DNA of 53,178 nt from Bacteroides sp. (GCA_015060705.1 SUXY01000014.1:1-53178), one strand, 5' to 3'. Counted from the first letter of the stretch, positions 41,416 through 49,582 are shown. Numbers and translations: made by a program. Notes: generated by a model from the sequence alone, not told the origin.

Positions 41416-42345
41416 ATGCAGTACATAGGAGAAATCATATCGTTGACCGTTGCCGTATCGTGGACCATTACGGCACTCTTTGCCGAAGTAGGTAGCAAGC
41501 GGTTGGGGTCGTTGCAGATGAATGTCATCCGCATGTTGTTGTCGTTATGTATGTTGGGAGCTACCTTGTGGTGGTTTACCGGTTCTCCTCTTCCACTTTA
41601 TGCGGATGGGAAAGCGTGGTTCTGGCTTTCCATGTCGGGATTCGTAGGATACCTTTTGGGGGATTATTGCCTCTTCAACTCCTATATCTGGATAGGCTCG
41701 CGCTTCGGTCAGCTCTTCATGACGTTGGCTCCTCCTACGGCTGCCATTGCTGGATTCTTTATGTTGGGTGAAACCTTGTCATGGAATGCTTGGTTGGGAA
41801 TGTTGGTCACACTCACCGGTATCGGTATTTCGGTATTGAACAAAGGTACATCCCATAAGATTTCGTTGAAGCTTCCATTGAAGGGAGTGCTTTTCGGTAT
41901 TGGTGCCGGTATCGGGCAAGGGGTAGGCTTGGTCTTGAGCAAAGTCGGCATGACCTATTATGAAGTGTCCATTCCGGCAGGCGAGGAGATGGTTGCCGAT
42001 TTGATGCCTTTTGCTTCCACGTTCATCCGTGCCGTGACCGGAGCCATTGGTTTCCTTTGTGTGATGGCTTTCCAAAAGCAATTCCATACCCTCGCCACTT
42101 CGGTGCGTGACCGCAAGGGGATGAATGCCGCCGTATGGGCCACTATTACCGGTCCTTTTATCGGAGTATCCCTTTCGCTCATGGCGGTGCAATATACAGA
42201 AGCAGGTATCGCTTCCACGTTGATGGCACTTACTCCGGTCTTCATCATCTGGCCGGCCCATTTCTTCTTCGGTCAGAAGGTGACGTTCAAGGAAGTGGTC
42301 GGTGCTTGCATCAGTGTGATAGGGGTGTCGTTGTTCTTTATTTGA
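41416..42345 (+). CDS. EamA-type DMT-family transporter
   Basis: A 309-residue membrane protein with about ten hydrophobic helices in two repeated halves, each with the EamA features (an ending such as ...FFMLGETLSWNAWLGMLVTLTGIGISVLNKG and ...HFFFGQKVTFKEVVGACISVIGVSLFFI). It is an inner-membrane drug/metabolite exporter of unknown substrate. It is cotranscribed with the patatin gene (4-nt gap). Confidence 0.88.
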   Translation: MQYIGEIISLTVAVSWTITALFAEVGSKRLGSLQMNVIRMLLSLCMLGATLWWFTGSPLPLYADGKAWFWLSMSGFVGYLLGDYCLFNSYIWIGSRFGQLFMTLAPPTAAIAGFFMLGETLSWNAWLGMLVTLTGIGISVLNKGTSHKISLKLPLKGVLFGIGAGIGQGVGLVLSKVGMTYYEVSIPAGEEMVADLMPFASTFIRAVTGAIGFLCVMAFQKQFHTLATSVRDRKGMNAAVWATITGPFIGVSLSLMAVQYTEAGIASTLMALTPVFIIWPAHFFFGQKVTFKEVVGACISVIGVSLFFI

Positions 42346-42362
42346 TTTCTGTCAGAAGTTTA

Positions 42363-42394
42363 TTTGTTCGTTTAGGGTTAATTCCGTAAGTTTG
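42363..42394 (+). promoter_or_regulatory. Promoter of the Fic gene, possibly giving a leaderless mRNA
   Basis: TTTG at 42363-42366, an exact 20-nt spacer, and TAAGTTTG at 42387-42394. The expected start (about 5-8 nt further) coincides with the ATG at 42399. Confidence 0.65.
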
Positions 42395-42398
42395 CAAT

Positions 42399-43184
42399 AT
42401 GTTTGAAAAGGAAATTCAGGAATACGAAGCTTTGTTGAAGGTTTATCGGGAGAAGGTAACCGACCGTATGGCGATGGACGATCTGAAAGAGTATAATGAA
42501 ATACTTTTTTCAGCTCATAGTTGTGCCATCGAAGGTAATTCCTTTTCCGTGAACGATACCCGGGAACTGAAGGAAAAAGGATTGGGTGTGATTCCTCAAG
42601 GCAAGACGTTGTTCGAGGCGTTCGAGATGCTTGATCATTTCAAGGCATACGAATACCTTTTCAATCAGCCCGAAGCACCGCTTTCAGAAAGCTTGTTGAA
42701 AGAAACGCATCGTATTCTCACGGAGCATACGTTGACTTATCGGCATCCCGATGCCAAGCCGGGCGAATATACCGAGACCGATATGTGTGCAGGTGATACC
42801 ATTTTCGGCGAACATGAGCAGCTGATAGCGCGGATTCCTCAATTGTTGGCTTCCACTCAGCGGGCGTTGGACGAAGGAAAGGTTCATCCCGTGGTGTTGG
42901 CTGCCCGTTTCCATGGCTTTTATGAATACTTGCATCCGTTCCGGGATGGCAACGGACGCATCGGTCGTTTGTTCTCCAATTTCATCCTTCATAAAATGGG
43001 GCATCCCATTGTCATCATCACACAAGAAAGTAAGGAAGAATACATCAATGCCTTGCGTTTCATCCGTATTGAACGGACGGATGAACATTTGGTCTCTTTT
43101 TTCTTTCAGACAGCCTTGAACCGGATGCGGCATGAAATAGAGGAAAAAAAGAAGCAGAGCCGTATCATTTCATTCCTCTTTTAG
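42399..43184 (+). CDS. fic: Fic-family protein (AMP-transferase), class II with N-terminal inhibitory motif
   Basis: The 261-residue protein has the complete Fic motif HPFRDGNGRIGR (179-190), including the catalytic His and the GNGR anion pocket. The target-dock flap lies near 120-137 (KPGEYTETDMCAGDTIFG). SCAIEGN at 41-47 fits the inhibitory helix (S/T)xxxE(G/N) in front of the Fic core, so Glu45 should hold the enzyme in a self-inhibited state (class II). Such proteins transfer AMP to a hydroxyl on a target protein; the target is unknown. An upstream promoter reads almost into the start codon. No antitoxin gene accompanies it, consistent with built-in inhibition. Confidence 0.9.
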   Translation: MFEKEIQEYEALLKVYREKVTDRMAMDDLKEYNEILFSAHSCAIEGNSFSVNDTRELKEKGLGVIPQGKTLFEAFEMLDHFKAYEYLFNQPEAPLSESLLKETHRILTEHTLTYRHPDAKPGEYTETDMCAGDTIFGEHEQLIARIPQLLASTQRALDEGKVHPVVLAARFHGFYEYLHPFRDGNGRIGRLFSNFILHKMGHPIVIITQESKEEYINALRFIRIERTDEHLVSFFFQTALNRMRHEIEEKKKQSRIISFLF

Positions 43185-43210
43185 ACTTTTCGCTTCTTTC
43201 TTCAAGGCTC

Positions 43211-44164
43211 TTATCTAGCTATCATTTTCATTTCAAAAATCGTATCATTCACCGATGTGCTGTCCTTGCCTTCCATCTTTACCAAGAAGTCGGTGGCCAA
43301 CTGATGCCCTTGTGCCGATGCTTGTTGGAAGAGGCGCTTCGCTTCTTGATTGTCTTGAGGAACTCCCTTTCCTAATTGGTACATTCGTCCCAAGTTGAAT
43401 TGGGCTGTAGGTAATCCTTGTTGGGCAGCTTTGGTCAGATATTCCGCTCCTTTTGCCAAGTCTTTTTCAAAACCATGCCCCTCGATATAGAAGGTAGCCA
43501 TGTTGTATAAGGCTACCGGATTATTCAAGGCGGCCGACTTTTGGATATAGTACAAAGCATCCCGGATGCTGGTATAAGTCCCATAACCGAATGTATGCAT
43601 ATAGCCCAAGTTGTTCATGGCATCGGTATTGCCATGGGCAGCGGCCCTTCGGTATAGTTTGAAGGCTTCCTTGTAGTCCTTCAATACCCCCCAACCGTTT
43701 CTGTAAAGGCTTCCCAAGCCTACCATTGCTTGCGGATGACCTTGAGCCGCTCCCATGCGTAACCATTTCTTGGCTTCGTTGAAGTCTGTGTCCGTACCGA
43801 TGCCCAGGGTATAAATGTAACCCAAGTTATTCTGTGCATCGGCATTTCCACCCTCGGCAGCTTGAATGAAAAGCCTTCTTGCCTTGTCGTAATCTTTTTC
43901 TCCGCCTTGACCTTGGAAATACATGTCGCCCAATACATATTGACAACGACTGGCAGAGTCTATCCCGGCCAACTTTGCATAAAGCTTTTTGGCTTCTTCG
44001 TATTCCTTTTGTTGATAGAGGCTCTCGGCCTGAGCATAGAGCGATTGTACATCACCCAATGTCCAAGTATAAATTCTATTATGGAATTTCAGCCCTACTA
44101 TCCCTAGCAGAAGGAATAGAGAGGTTCCAATGGATAGAACAAGCGTTTGTTTCTTCTTCATCAT
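43211..44164 (-). CDS. Membrane-anchored Sel1-like repeat protein
   Basis: The 317-residue protein has an N-terminal membrane anchor (about 8-27, LVLSIGTSLFLLLGIVGLKF). Six or seven Sel1 repeats of about 36 residues follow (YDKARRLFIQAAEGGNADAQNNLGYIYTLGIG, YKEAFKLYRRAAAHGNTDAMNNLGYMHTFGYG, and so on). It is periplasmic by topology. It overlaps the upstream propeller gene by ATGA and is the last gene of the four-gene propeller/regulator operon, so it is probably a scaffold in that system. Confidence 0.88.
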   Translation of the reverse strand: MMKKKQTLVLSIGTSLFLLLGIVGLKFHNRIYTWTLGDVQSLYAQAESLYQQKEYEEAKKLYAKLAGIDSASRCQYVLGDMYFQGQGGEKDYDKARRLFIQAAEGGNADAQNNLGYIYTLGIGTDTDFNEAKKWLRMGAAQGHPQAMVGLGSLYRNGWGVLKDYKEAFKLYRRAAAHGNTDAMNNLGYMHTFGYGTYTSIRDALYYIQKSAALNNPVALYNMATFYIEGHGFEKDLAKGAEYLTKAAQQGLPTAQFNLGRMYQLGKGVPQDNQEAKRLFQQASAQGHQLATDFLVKMEGKDSTSVNDTIFEMKMIAR

Positions 44165-45429
44165 TTCTTTAATCTAAGTTTCACCAATACCGGATTGCTG
44201 TCTTCCACCAATTTAGGGAAAGGAGGCTTGGCACCTTCTTCGAAGAACTTGAAGGCATCGACCAGCACGTACAGGTAGCCATCCTTCTGGAAGCCTTTCT
44301 TTCCGTTGAGAATGTTATGCGAAAGTTCCAATGGTGGCAAGTATTCGTCCAAATCGTTTTTGAAACCCTTGTTGGAGTAGGTCTTCGCTTTTCCGTTCTT
44401 GGGACAGAAGCCGAAACCGCTCTTGTTCTCCCAATCGCTTCCTACGGAGTAACGATAGAACACCCCTGCATCGGTTGCTATTACGTTACCCAAGTAATGC
44501 TTGGAATTCACATCGGTCATCGTTAAATCTAAAACAATCATTCTAACCATAAATTCATAATCTGCCATTTGAGGATGGCGCTTGATTACATACCATGGTT
44601 CGAAAGTGACAGCATCCTTGGTGCGGTAAATGGTATCCTGATGGTAATGGCGCAACCAGAAATCGTTGTTCGCATATCCGTAATTCATCGGCCAACCATC
44701 GTTTATAGCGGAACCTCGTTTTGGGGTGTGGGGCTTGATGTGAAAAAGACCGTTCGGCTTTTTGTACTCGATGGAGTCGGTTTGTATGTTTTCTGCATAA
44801 AACAAGTAAGGCCCGTCGGGATTGGCACGGCCGTCGGTACTAATTTTGTCTCTGTAATAAAAATATTCCGTTAAACTTTCGTAGTGGAAGATTTCCCGAT
44901 TGTTCAGTATGGCCATATATTCACGGAAATGGTACAGGCTATCCATTTTGTCGAAAGAACCCAAATATTCTCCATCCAGTGAGAATTTGCTATAATTGTA
45001 TTTTCCGTGGTCAGGTACATATACATAGTTGTCATCGAGATTGAAAGCAGCTTCCGTAACGGAAAGTTTGTTGGTAATTTCTCCTGGCCCTTGTCCAATC
45101 TTCAACAGGCTTTTGACATGCTTTCCTTCGGGTGTGAACTTCTCGATATTGCCGTGTTCGATGTAGATGTTGTCATCTTTGTCCAACAACCAGCGCAAGT
45201 GGAACATATCGGGCAAGAGAACATCGTCCGATAGCATGATGTATTCAATGCTGTCCGCAAACTCCGAAAGGCATTGCGGTTCGTGTGAAAAATCCACCTC
45301 GCTCAAGTCGATGGTGTAAGGCCATTGGGGTGTTTCAGCTTCTGTTGCCGCTTGTTTGGGTGTAGAGCTGCAAGCGGTGATTAGTGCCATTACGAGCACC
45401 CATGCGAATTGTTTTTTCTTGGTCATCAT
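44161..45429 (-). CDS. 6-bladed beta-propeller lipoprotein A
   Basis: A 422-residue lipoprotein (lipobox ITAC, about Cys20). NHL/6-bladed-propeller type with the hallmark loop KIGQGPGEITN, after an N-terminal block on an ordered DxIEYIxL theme (FADSIEYIMLSDD). The C-terminus ends SNPVLVKLRLKK. Function of these propellers is unknown; they are exported, and in Bacteroides they come in arrays. It follows the regulator gene by 21 nt and overlaps the Sel1 gene. Confidence 0.85.
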   Translation of the reverse strand: MMTKKKQFAWVLVMALITACSSTPKQAATEAETPQWPYTIDLSEVDFSHEPQCLSEFADSIEYIMLSDDVLLPDMFHLRWLLDKDDNIYIEHGNIEKFTPEGKHVKSLLKIGQGPGEITNKLSVTEAAFNLDDNYVYVPDHGKYNYSKFSLDGEYLGSFDKMDSLYHFREYMAILNNREIFHYESLTEYFYYRDKISTDGRANPDGPYLFYAENIQTDSIEYKKPNGLFHIKPHTPKRGSAINDGWPMNYGYANNDFWLRHYHQDTIYRTKDAVTFEPWYVIKRHPQMADYEFMVRMIVLDLTMTDVNSKHYLGNVIATDAGVFYRYSVGSDWENKSGFGFCPKNGKAKTYSNKGFKNDLDEYLPPLELSHNILNGKKGFQKDGYLYVLVDAFKFFEEGAKPPFPKLVEDSNPVLVKLRLKK

Positions 45430-45450
45430 AGTTCTATGTTTTATATCGAA

Positions 45451-46998
45451 TTATACAAACCGGTTCAAGAATTTACCCAAACTATCATCCTTGTCGATTC
45501 CCAATTTCTCTTTCAGACGGAGCTTCCGCCGGCTTATTGAGTTGACACTGATGTTATAAACGTCTGCCATGTTCTGCAGGGACATGCGGATTTTCACCAG
45601 ACAACAGAAGTTGATATCCTTTTCCGTCAGGAGCGGGAACGTTTCTTTCAGCTTGGACAGGAATCCCGGATAGGTGTTTTCAAGCATCACGTGAATGTCT
45701 TTCCAGTCGGCATCCGCAATGTGTACCCTATTTCCTTCCTCCAAGTCCTTGACGATACGGATGCGGCGGAACAGCTCTTCACGCATCCTTGCATCCTTTT
45801 CGCGGAGCACGGCCTCTTTCTCGCGGAGCGTACTCAGTTCTTCCTGCTGCTTCAGCAACAGGTTTTCCTGCATCAGGTGTTTCCGCTTCCTATGAAGCAG
45901 ATAGATGGTAAAACTTCCGCATAGTATAAGGATGAATGCACCCAATCCCAATATCAGGATGACGTAGCTCTGTTGTTTTACTTTCAGCTCGTTCAGTTCG
46001 TTTTTCAGTTTCAGGGCCTCTATGTTGTGGAACTCTTGTTGTCGTTGGTAGTTGGAATGTAAATCATTTCTTATCTTGATGCTTTGGATGTGTTTGTTGA
46101 GTGCTTGTCTTGGTACTGGAGTATCCTCCATTACCGAGGCCAATCGTTCGTAAGCCATGGTCGTGATGTAGCTGTTGCCGGCTTCCGAGGCGATGAGGTA
46201 ATATTTTGTGGCAGAGTCGGGTTGGTGCAGTTGCATCCACATGTCACCTTCCAGAAAGTTGATGTAAGGAATGTCCCTTCGTTTCATCCACTGGCGAAGG
46301 TGTTGGATGTATTGTTTGGCTTTGTCGTAATCTTTCAGGCTATACAATAGACCCAGTATTTTTAAAGTATACCGATAATTATCATGTCTATTGGTATTCG
46401 TTTGCAAAGCACGGAAATAAGACTCGATGGCCGAATCATTCTTCTGCATTTGTTGATAGATTTCGCCCATCTGTGCATAAACATAACTTTCTTCGAAAAC
46501 ACGATGACGCAAGGCTTCCTTCAGATAAAGGATGGCCGAATCACCTTCTCCCAATCTACGTTCATGCCCCACTTTGTAGCCATACCAGTTGATGCTGTCG
46601 TTCCGGCTACGCATCAAGGGGCGCATGGCTGTAATCAGTGAATCGGCTTCCGGATAGTCACCTAATACATGGATGCAACAGAAGGAACGGAGCATCCGTG
46701 CCTTGAATGCCCGCTTGTGTCCTTCGGGATAGTACTTCACCAACATCCGGCTGATGGAATCCGCTTTTTCTTTTTCCAGTCCCTTCTGATATTGAAGGGT
46801 ATGCATCCGCATAAAATAATACTCGACGAGTTCCTCACCGTTCAATTCGGATGAATCTATCCGTACCAAATGGTATTGCGCACTGTCAAAATGAACCGTC
46901 CATAGGTCTTGTGCCCGTTTCAGATGATGGTAGCTGCTCCGATGGCATCCGGTCAATGCGATGGTCAATATGAATAAGTATATCAGTCTCTTTGTCAT
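45451..46998 (-). CDS. TPR-transmembrane-HTH regulator with lipobox (DUF6377-like)
   Basis: The 515-residue protein has a lipoprotein-like signal (ALTGC, Cys18). TPR-like helices span about 25-310, a membrane helix about 345-368 (VILILGLGAFILILCGSFTIYLL), a coiled coil about 370-412 and a LuxR-type helix-turn-helix about 455-500 (LTEKDINFCCLVKIRMSLQNMADVYNISVNSISRRKLRLKEKLG). The sensing part would be periplasmic and the HTH cytoplasmic. It starts with TAATG on the stop of propeller B and lies between two propeller genes, so it most likely controls this operon or array. Having both a lipobox and an inner membrane helix is unusual. Confidence 0.82.
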   Translation of the reverse strand: MTKRLIYLFILTIALTGCHRSSYHHLKRAQDLWTVHFDSAQYHLVRIDSSELNGEELVEYYFMRMHTLQYQKGLEKEKADSISRMLVKYYPEGHKRAFKARMLRSFCCIHVLGDYPEADSLITAMRPLMRSRNDSINWYGYKVGHERRLGEGDSAILYLKEALRHRVFEESYVYAQMGEIYQQMQKNDSAIESYFRALQTNTNRHDNYRYTLKILGLLYSLKDYDKAKQYIQHLRQWMKRRDIPYINFLEGDMWMQLHQPDSATKYYLIASEAGNSYITTMAYERLASVMEDTPVPRQALNKHIQSIKIRNDLHSNYQRQQEFHNIEALKLKNELNELKVKQQSYVILILGLGAFILILCGSFTIYLLHRKRKHLMQENLLLKQQEELSTLREKEAVLREKDARMREELFRRIRIVKDLEEGNRVHIADADWKDIHVMLENTYPGFLSKLKETFPLLTEKDINFCCLVKIRMSLQNMADVYNISVNSISRRKLRLKEKLGIDKDDSLGKFLNRFV

Positions 46999-48224
46999 TA
47001 TCTTTTTAGCTTTCCATAAATCAGGTAATTGTTGTCATCTTCGTCGATGGCGGCTTTCAGTTTTTCCAGTTTCGTGCGTTTTTCCTTGTTCCATTCGGGA
47101 TGCTTGGCCAGTGCCTCGTCGATTTCGTCCAGCAAGGAAAGCGGTTCGATGCTTCGGTGATAATATCCGTTCATACTTGTTGACCAAGTTGATGCATTGT
47201 TGTACAAGGTTACTTCCCGGTCGTACAGGCCATCTTCGTATATCCGGCAATAGTTTCCTTTACCCGTTGCTTTTTCGATGAGGAAATAACGGGTTTCAAA
47301 TTCAACCTGAAAGAGAGCGATTCTTTTCCTAATCTTTTGATACGCAAAACCATAATAATGGTTTGGAAGCTCGTAATAACGGTGTTCCTCTATTTTCTGT
47401 TCGCCATAATCGAGGGTAAAACGGGGAAGGAGCTTTCCCTTTTCAGTATCGAAGTGATAGAGTGTATCCTTTCGAAGATTGTAAGTATATATATGAAAAC
47501 TCTGTGCATCCGTGGTCTTTGGAGCAATTACTTCCCAGTCGAAAGTAGGTTGTAATTTCAGATGTCCAGAGGGTACTTCATGGGTGATGTTTCCTTCCAA
47601 ATCTTGTGTCCAAGCTATGATGGACAAATGATTGAAGGGGAGTAGTACCACAGATAATAGGTTCTTGTCTGCATCTATATGGAAAGTTCCTTTGGCTACC
47701 CGTAAGGCTGGATTTCTCATATTCAGCTTGATGAATGTCTCATATTCTCCTTTCAAATTATACACCAGGATACGGTCAGCTATCCAGGGAAGCAGATAGA
47801 TACGTCCGTGTTTTTCGTCTATCTGTGCGTCGTAAATATCTTCAACGTATTCACCCGGTCCTTGCCCGAAGCTTCCTACCTTGTTAATAAATGTACCGTC
47901 TTTTCGGAAAAGTTTGCAAGGCATATTCCCTGCATATTTATCAGCAAGAAACAATACGTAGTTGTCCGAAAGGACAGCCGATGTTTCACCTACAAGTGCT
48001 TCTTCGCGGTTGTCCAGTTTCACGAATTGCAGTTCTTCCACCAAGTCGCTCAGCGGAATATCGACGGTGTCTGTCAAGAGGTCATATTGGCAGACTGTAA
48101 GCTGTTCTCCGTTCACCTCTTCGATGTGTGCCACCACGGGCATTTCTTTGGGTGTACTCTCTTTGCCTGAACAGGCGGTCAAGGCCATGGTCAAGCTGAA
48201 ACCGATGATGTGTGTGATTCTCAT
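46998..48224 (-). CDS. 6-bladed beta-propeller lipoprotein B
   Basis: About 408 residues from MRITHIIGFSLTMALTACSGKE (lipobox LTAC). It carries the propeller hallmark SFGQGPGEYVEDIYDAQIDEKHG and the C-terminal signature AIDEDDNNYLIYGKLKR shared with propellers D and E. The open frame reaches 48278, but its extra residues overlap the promoter at 48248-48255, so 48224 is chosen. It is the first gene of the operon propeller B - regulator - propeller A - Sel1. Confidence 0.85.
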   Translation of the reverse strand: MRITHIIGFSLTMALTACSGKESTPKEMPVVAHIEEVNGEQLTVCQYDLLTDTVDIPLSDLVEELQFVKLDNREEALVGETSAVLSDNYVLFLADKYAGNMPCKLFRKDGTFINKVGSFGQGPGEYVEDIYDAQIDEKHGRIYLLPWIADRILVYNLKGEYETFIKLNMRNPALRVAKGTFHIDADKNLLSVVLLPFNHLSIIAWTQDLEGNITHEVPSGHLKLQPTFDWEVIAPKTTDAQSFHIYTYNLRKDTLYHFDTEKGKLLPRFTLDYGEQKIEEHRYYELPNHYYGFAYQKIRKRIALFQVEFETRYFLIEKATGKGNYCRIYEDGLYDREVTLYNNASTWSTSMNGYYHRSIEPLSLLDEIDEALAKHPEWNKEKRTKLEKLKAAIDEDDNNYLIYGKLKR

Positions 48225-48247
48225 TGTGTAATTATTATTGTTTGCCA

Positions 48248-48255
48248 CAAAGTTA
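48248..48255 (-). promoter_or_regulatory. -7 element of the propeller/regulator operon
   Basis: TAACTTTG on the minus strand, 23 nt upstream of the chosen start codon. The -33 region falls at about 48275-48279, within the inverted repeat at 48271-48295. Confidence 0.6.
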
Positions 48256-48270
48256 AATGTAATAAATGGA

Positions 48271-48295
48271 ATGACCATAGAATTTATATGGACAT
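48271..48295. promoter_or_regulatory. Inverted repeat over the -33 region of the propeller operon
   Basis: ATGACCATA (48271-48279) and TATGGACAT (48287-48295) are complementary except at one position, with a 7-nt spacer. The half-site TATGGACAT recurs in the perfect palindrome at 48344-48367. Confidence 0.5.
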
Positions 48296-48343
48296 TTGAA
48301 AAGTTGAAAAACGATATAACAAGCAGAATACTAATGTGTTGTA

Positions 48344-48367
48344 AAAAATGTCCATATGGACATTTTT
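48344..48367. promoter_or_regulatory. 24-bp perfect palindrome upstream of the propeller operon
   Basis: Halves AAAAATGTCCAT and its complement meet without spacer at position 48355/48356. It contains the same ATGTCCATA/TATGGACAT half-sites as the repeat nearer the promoter, with centres 72 bp apart. This is a good candidate for a dimeric regulator site. The remaining stretch up to 48425 shows nothing else. Confidence 0.6.
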
Positions 48368-48425
48368 ATTTTGCACACCTTAATTCTTGATAAGAAAGGC
48401 TTTTCTCCTATCCAGTAAGAAGCAG

Positions 48426-48592
48426 TCTGATGCACATCATGAAAACACTCCATTCCCACGAATTTGCCTCAAGTTCCTTACACTCCTGTCACCGTGAGTT
48501 AACTCGTTGTTTGTCAAACAGTATGCGGTGGAACGAGTGCTGCCACCGTTCATTCCACTCCCGTCACCAATGTTTTTTCATGCTCATCAGTT
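48426..48592. repeat. Element with imperfect terminal inverted repeats
   Basis: The ends CTGATGCACATCATGAAAA and TTTTTTCATGCTCATCAG are rough inverted copies. Inside are related short blocks (CACTCCATTCCCAC, CACTCCTGTCACC, CATTCCACTCCCGTCACC) and the palindrome GAGTTAACTC. No reading frame is evident. It could be a small non-autonomous element or a structured leader, and the evidence is thin. Confidence 0.3.
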
Positions 48593-48621
48593 GATTCTTT
48601 CAAAGTAAATTTCTACCTTTG
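48591..48621 (+). promoter_or_regulatory. Promoter of the DUF6078 gene
   Basis: TTG at 48591-48593, an exact 20-nt spacer, then TACCTTTG at 48614-48621, 27 nt before the start codon. Confidence 0.65.
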
Positions 48622-48648
48622 TATTCAGACGAATAAACAAATGACAAA

Positions 48649-49080
48649 ATGATAGATACATTGAACTATAATGAGGTGCCTTTTCACTTCGTGCATTGTT
48701 TCCGGACAGAGTGTCCGAAAGCTTCTTCTTGCTTACGATATCAAGCGACTCGCTTTCTCCCAGTTGACAAACGTAGTGTAAAAGCATTGAATCCGACTTT
48801 TGTTGGCAATCCTGCCGAGTGCAAGGAATATTTGAGCGACACGCCAGTACTTTATGCATACGGGATGAGCAAGCTATTTGATGAGCTACCTTATGCAAAA
48901 GCCAAGGATATAAAGGATGATATCATCTTCTTGATAGGGAAGACGCAGTTCTACCGCATGAAGAACAAGACCATCGGCATTTCTCCTGCCCAACAGCGCA
49001 CAATCAAGAGAGTGTTCCAGAAATACGGTATCGAGTCTGATCCGGTATTTGATAGTTACGGATCTGTCTATCAATGGTAA
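48649..49080 (+). CDS. DUF6078 family protein
   Basis: A 143-residue soluble protein of a Bacteroides-type family. The N-terminal third has a Cys cluster (HCFRTECPKASSCLRY, residues about 16-31; Cys at 17, 22, 28) that may bind a metal. The middle has AYGMSKLFDELPYAKAKDIKDDIIFLIGKTQFYRMKNKTIGISPAQQRTIKRVFQKYGI, a helical region common in the family. Function is unknown. It is the only plus-strand gene in the propeller region and has its own promoter. Confidence 0.75.
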   Translation: MIDTLNYNEVPFHFVHCFRTECPKASSCLRYQATRFLPVDKRSVKALNPTFVGNPAECKEYLSDTPVLYAYGMSKLFDELPYAKAKDIKDDIIFLIGKTQFYRMKNKTIGISPAQQRTIKRVFQKYGIESDPVFDSYGSVYQW

Positions 49081-49088
49081 TGTGAGGT

Positions 49089-49185
49089 AGTTCCATCTAG
49101 TGGAACCAATTTTCCCATTGGCTGGTACCAAAAGTTCCACCTAGTGGAACAAAAAGTTCCAATAGGTGGAAAAAGTTGGAACTAT
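49089..49185. repeat. Tandem array of about 22-bp imperfect palindromes
   Basis: Units centred near 49098, 49120, 49142, 49164 and a half unit near 49179 follow the pattern GTTCCA-NNNNN-TGGAAC plus an A-rich spacer. GTTCCATCTAGTGGAAC and GTTCCACCTAGTGGAAC are the best copies; TTCCCATTGGCTGGTACC and GTTCCAATAGGTGGAA are degenerate. It begins 9 nt behind the DUF6078 stop codon. The spacing suits protein binding along one face of the helix, or a structured mRNA 3' end. Confidence 0.65.
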
Positions 49186-49318
49186 TTTAAATTTCATAAT
49201 CATCAATAACGGACAGTGTGCCACCCGTACCATTGGTGAATGGGAAATAGTGGAATGACTGTTGTTCAAAATTAACATCCAAAAGTAGGGCTGAAAGGAG
49301 GCTGAATTCAGAAGAATG

Positions 49319-49372
49319 TCTGCCTTCAGCATAAGGAGGTGTTCTTCAATGGATTTGAAGGCTGAAGGCAGA
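49319..49372. repeat. Nested inverted repeat
   Basis: TCTGCCTTCAGC (49319-49330) pairs exactly with 49361-49372, and inside it CTTCAA (49344-49349) pairs with TTGAAG (49355-49360). It lies in the gap between the convergent DUF6078 and propeller C genes and might end both transcripts. Confidence 0.5.
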
Positions 49373-49379
49373 TTTTAGT

Positions 49380-49544
49380 TTAAAACTTATGGGATAAAAA
49401 ATAGAAGACGGAAACGTTTGCTTCCACTTCTTCCTCTTTCATCCCCGTGGCGTGGATGTAGTCGCACACCATTCGGGAGAAGGAGCCGTTGTAATGGGTT
49501 TATAGAAATTCTTCCAATTGTCTCTTTAAGGTTTCGTTGTCCAC
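49380..49544 (-). pseudogene. Decayed copy of the 58-residue propeller-associated gene
   Basis: The frame (from a possible GTG at 49544) reads VDNETLKRQLEEFL, then a TAA stop, then THYNGSFSRMVCDYIHATGMKEEEVEA before diverging. The part after the stop matches the intact gene at 51438-51614: 75 bp (49420-49494 against 51481-51555) differ at only about five positions. The N-terminal part keeps protein-level likeness (RQLEEFL to KELSELLD). It sits 38 nt behind propeller C, the same relative place as the intact copy behind propeller D. Confidence 0.75.
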
Positions 49545-49582
49545 CTGTCACTAACGTCTGTAATCGTGGAGAGTCGCTTACA

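Noticed and set aside
42399-43184. Fic as the toxin of a fic/antitoxin pair
   Set aside because: No small antitoxin gene precedes it and the inhibitory motif is within the protein itself.
49089-49185. CRISPR-like array
   Set aside because: The repeats are short imperfect palindromes with almost no spacer and no unique spacer sequences, and no cas genes are present.
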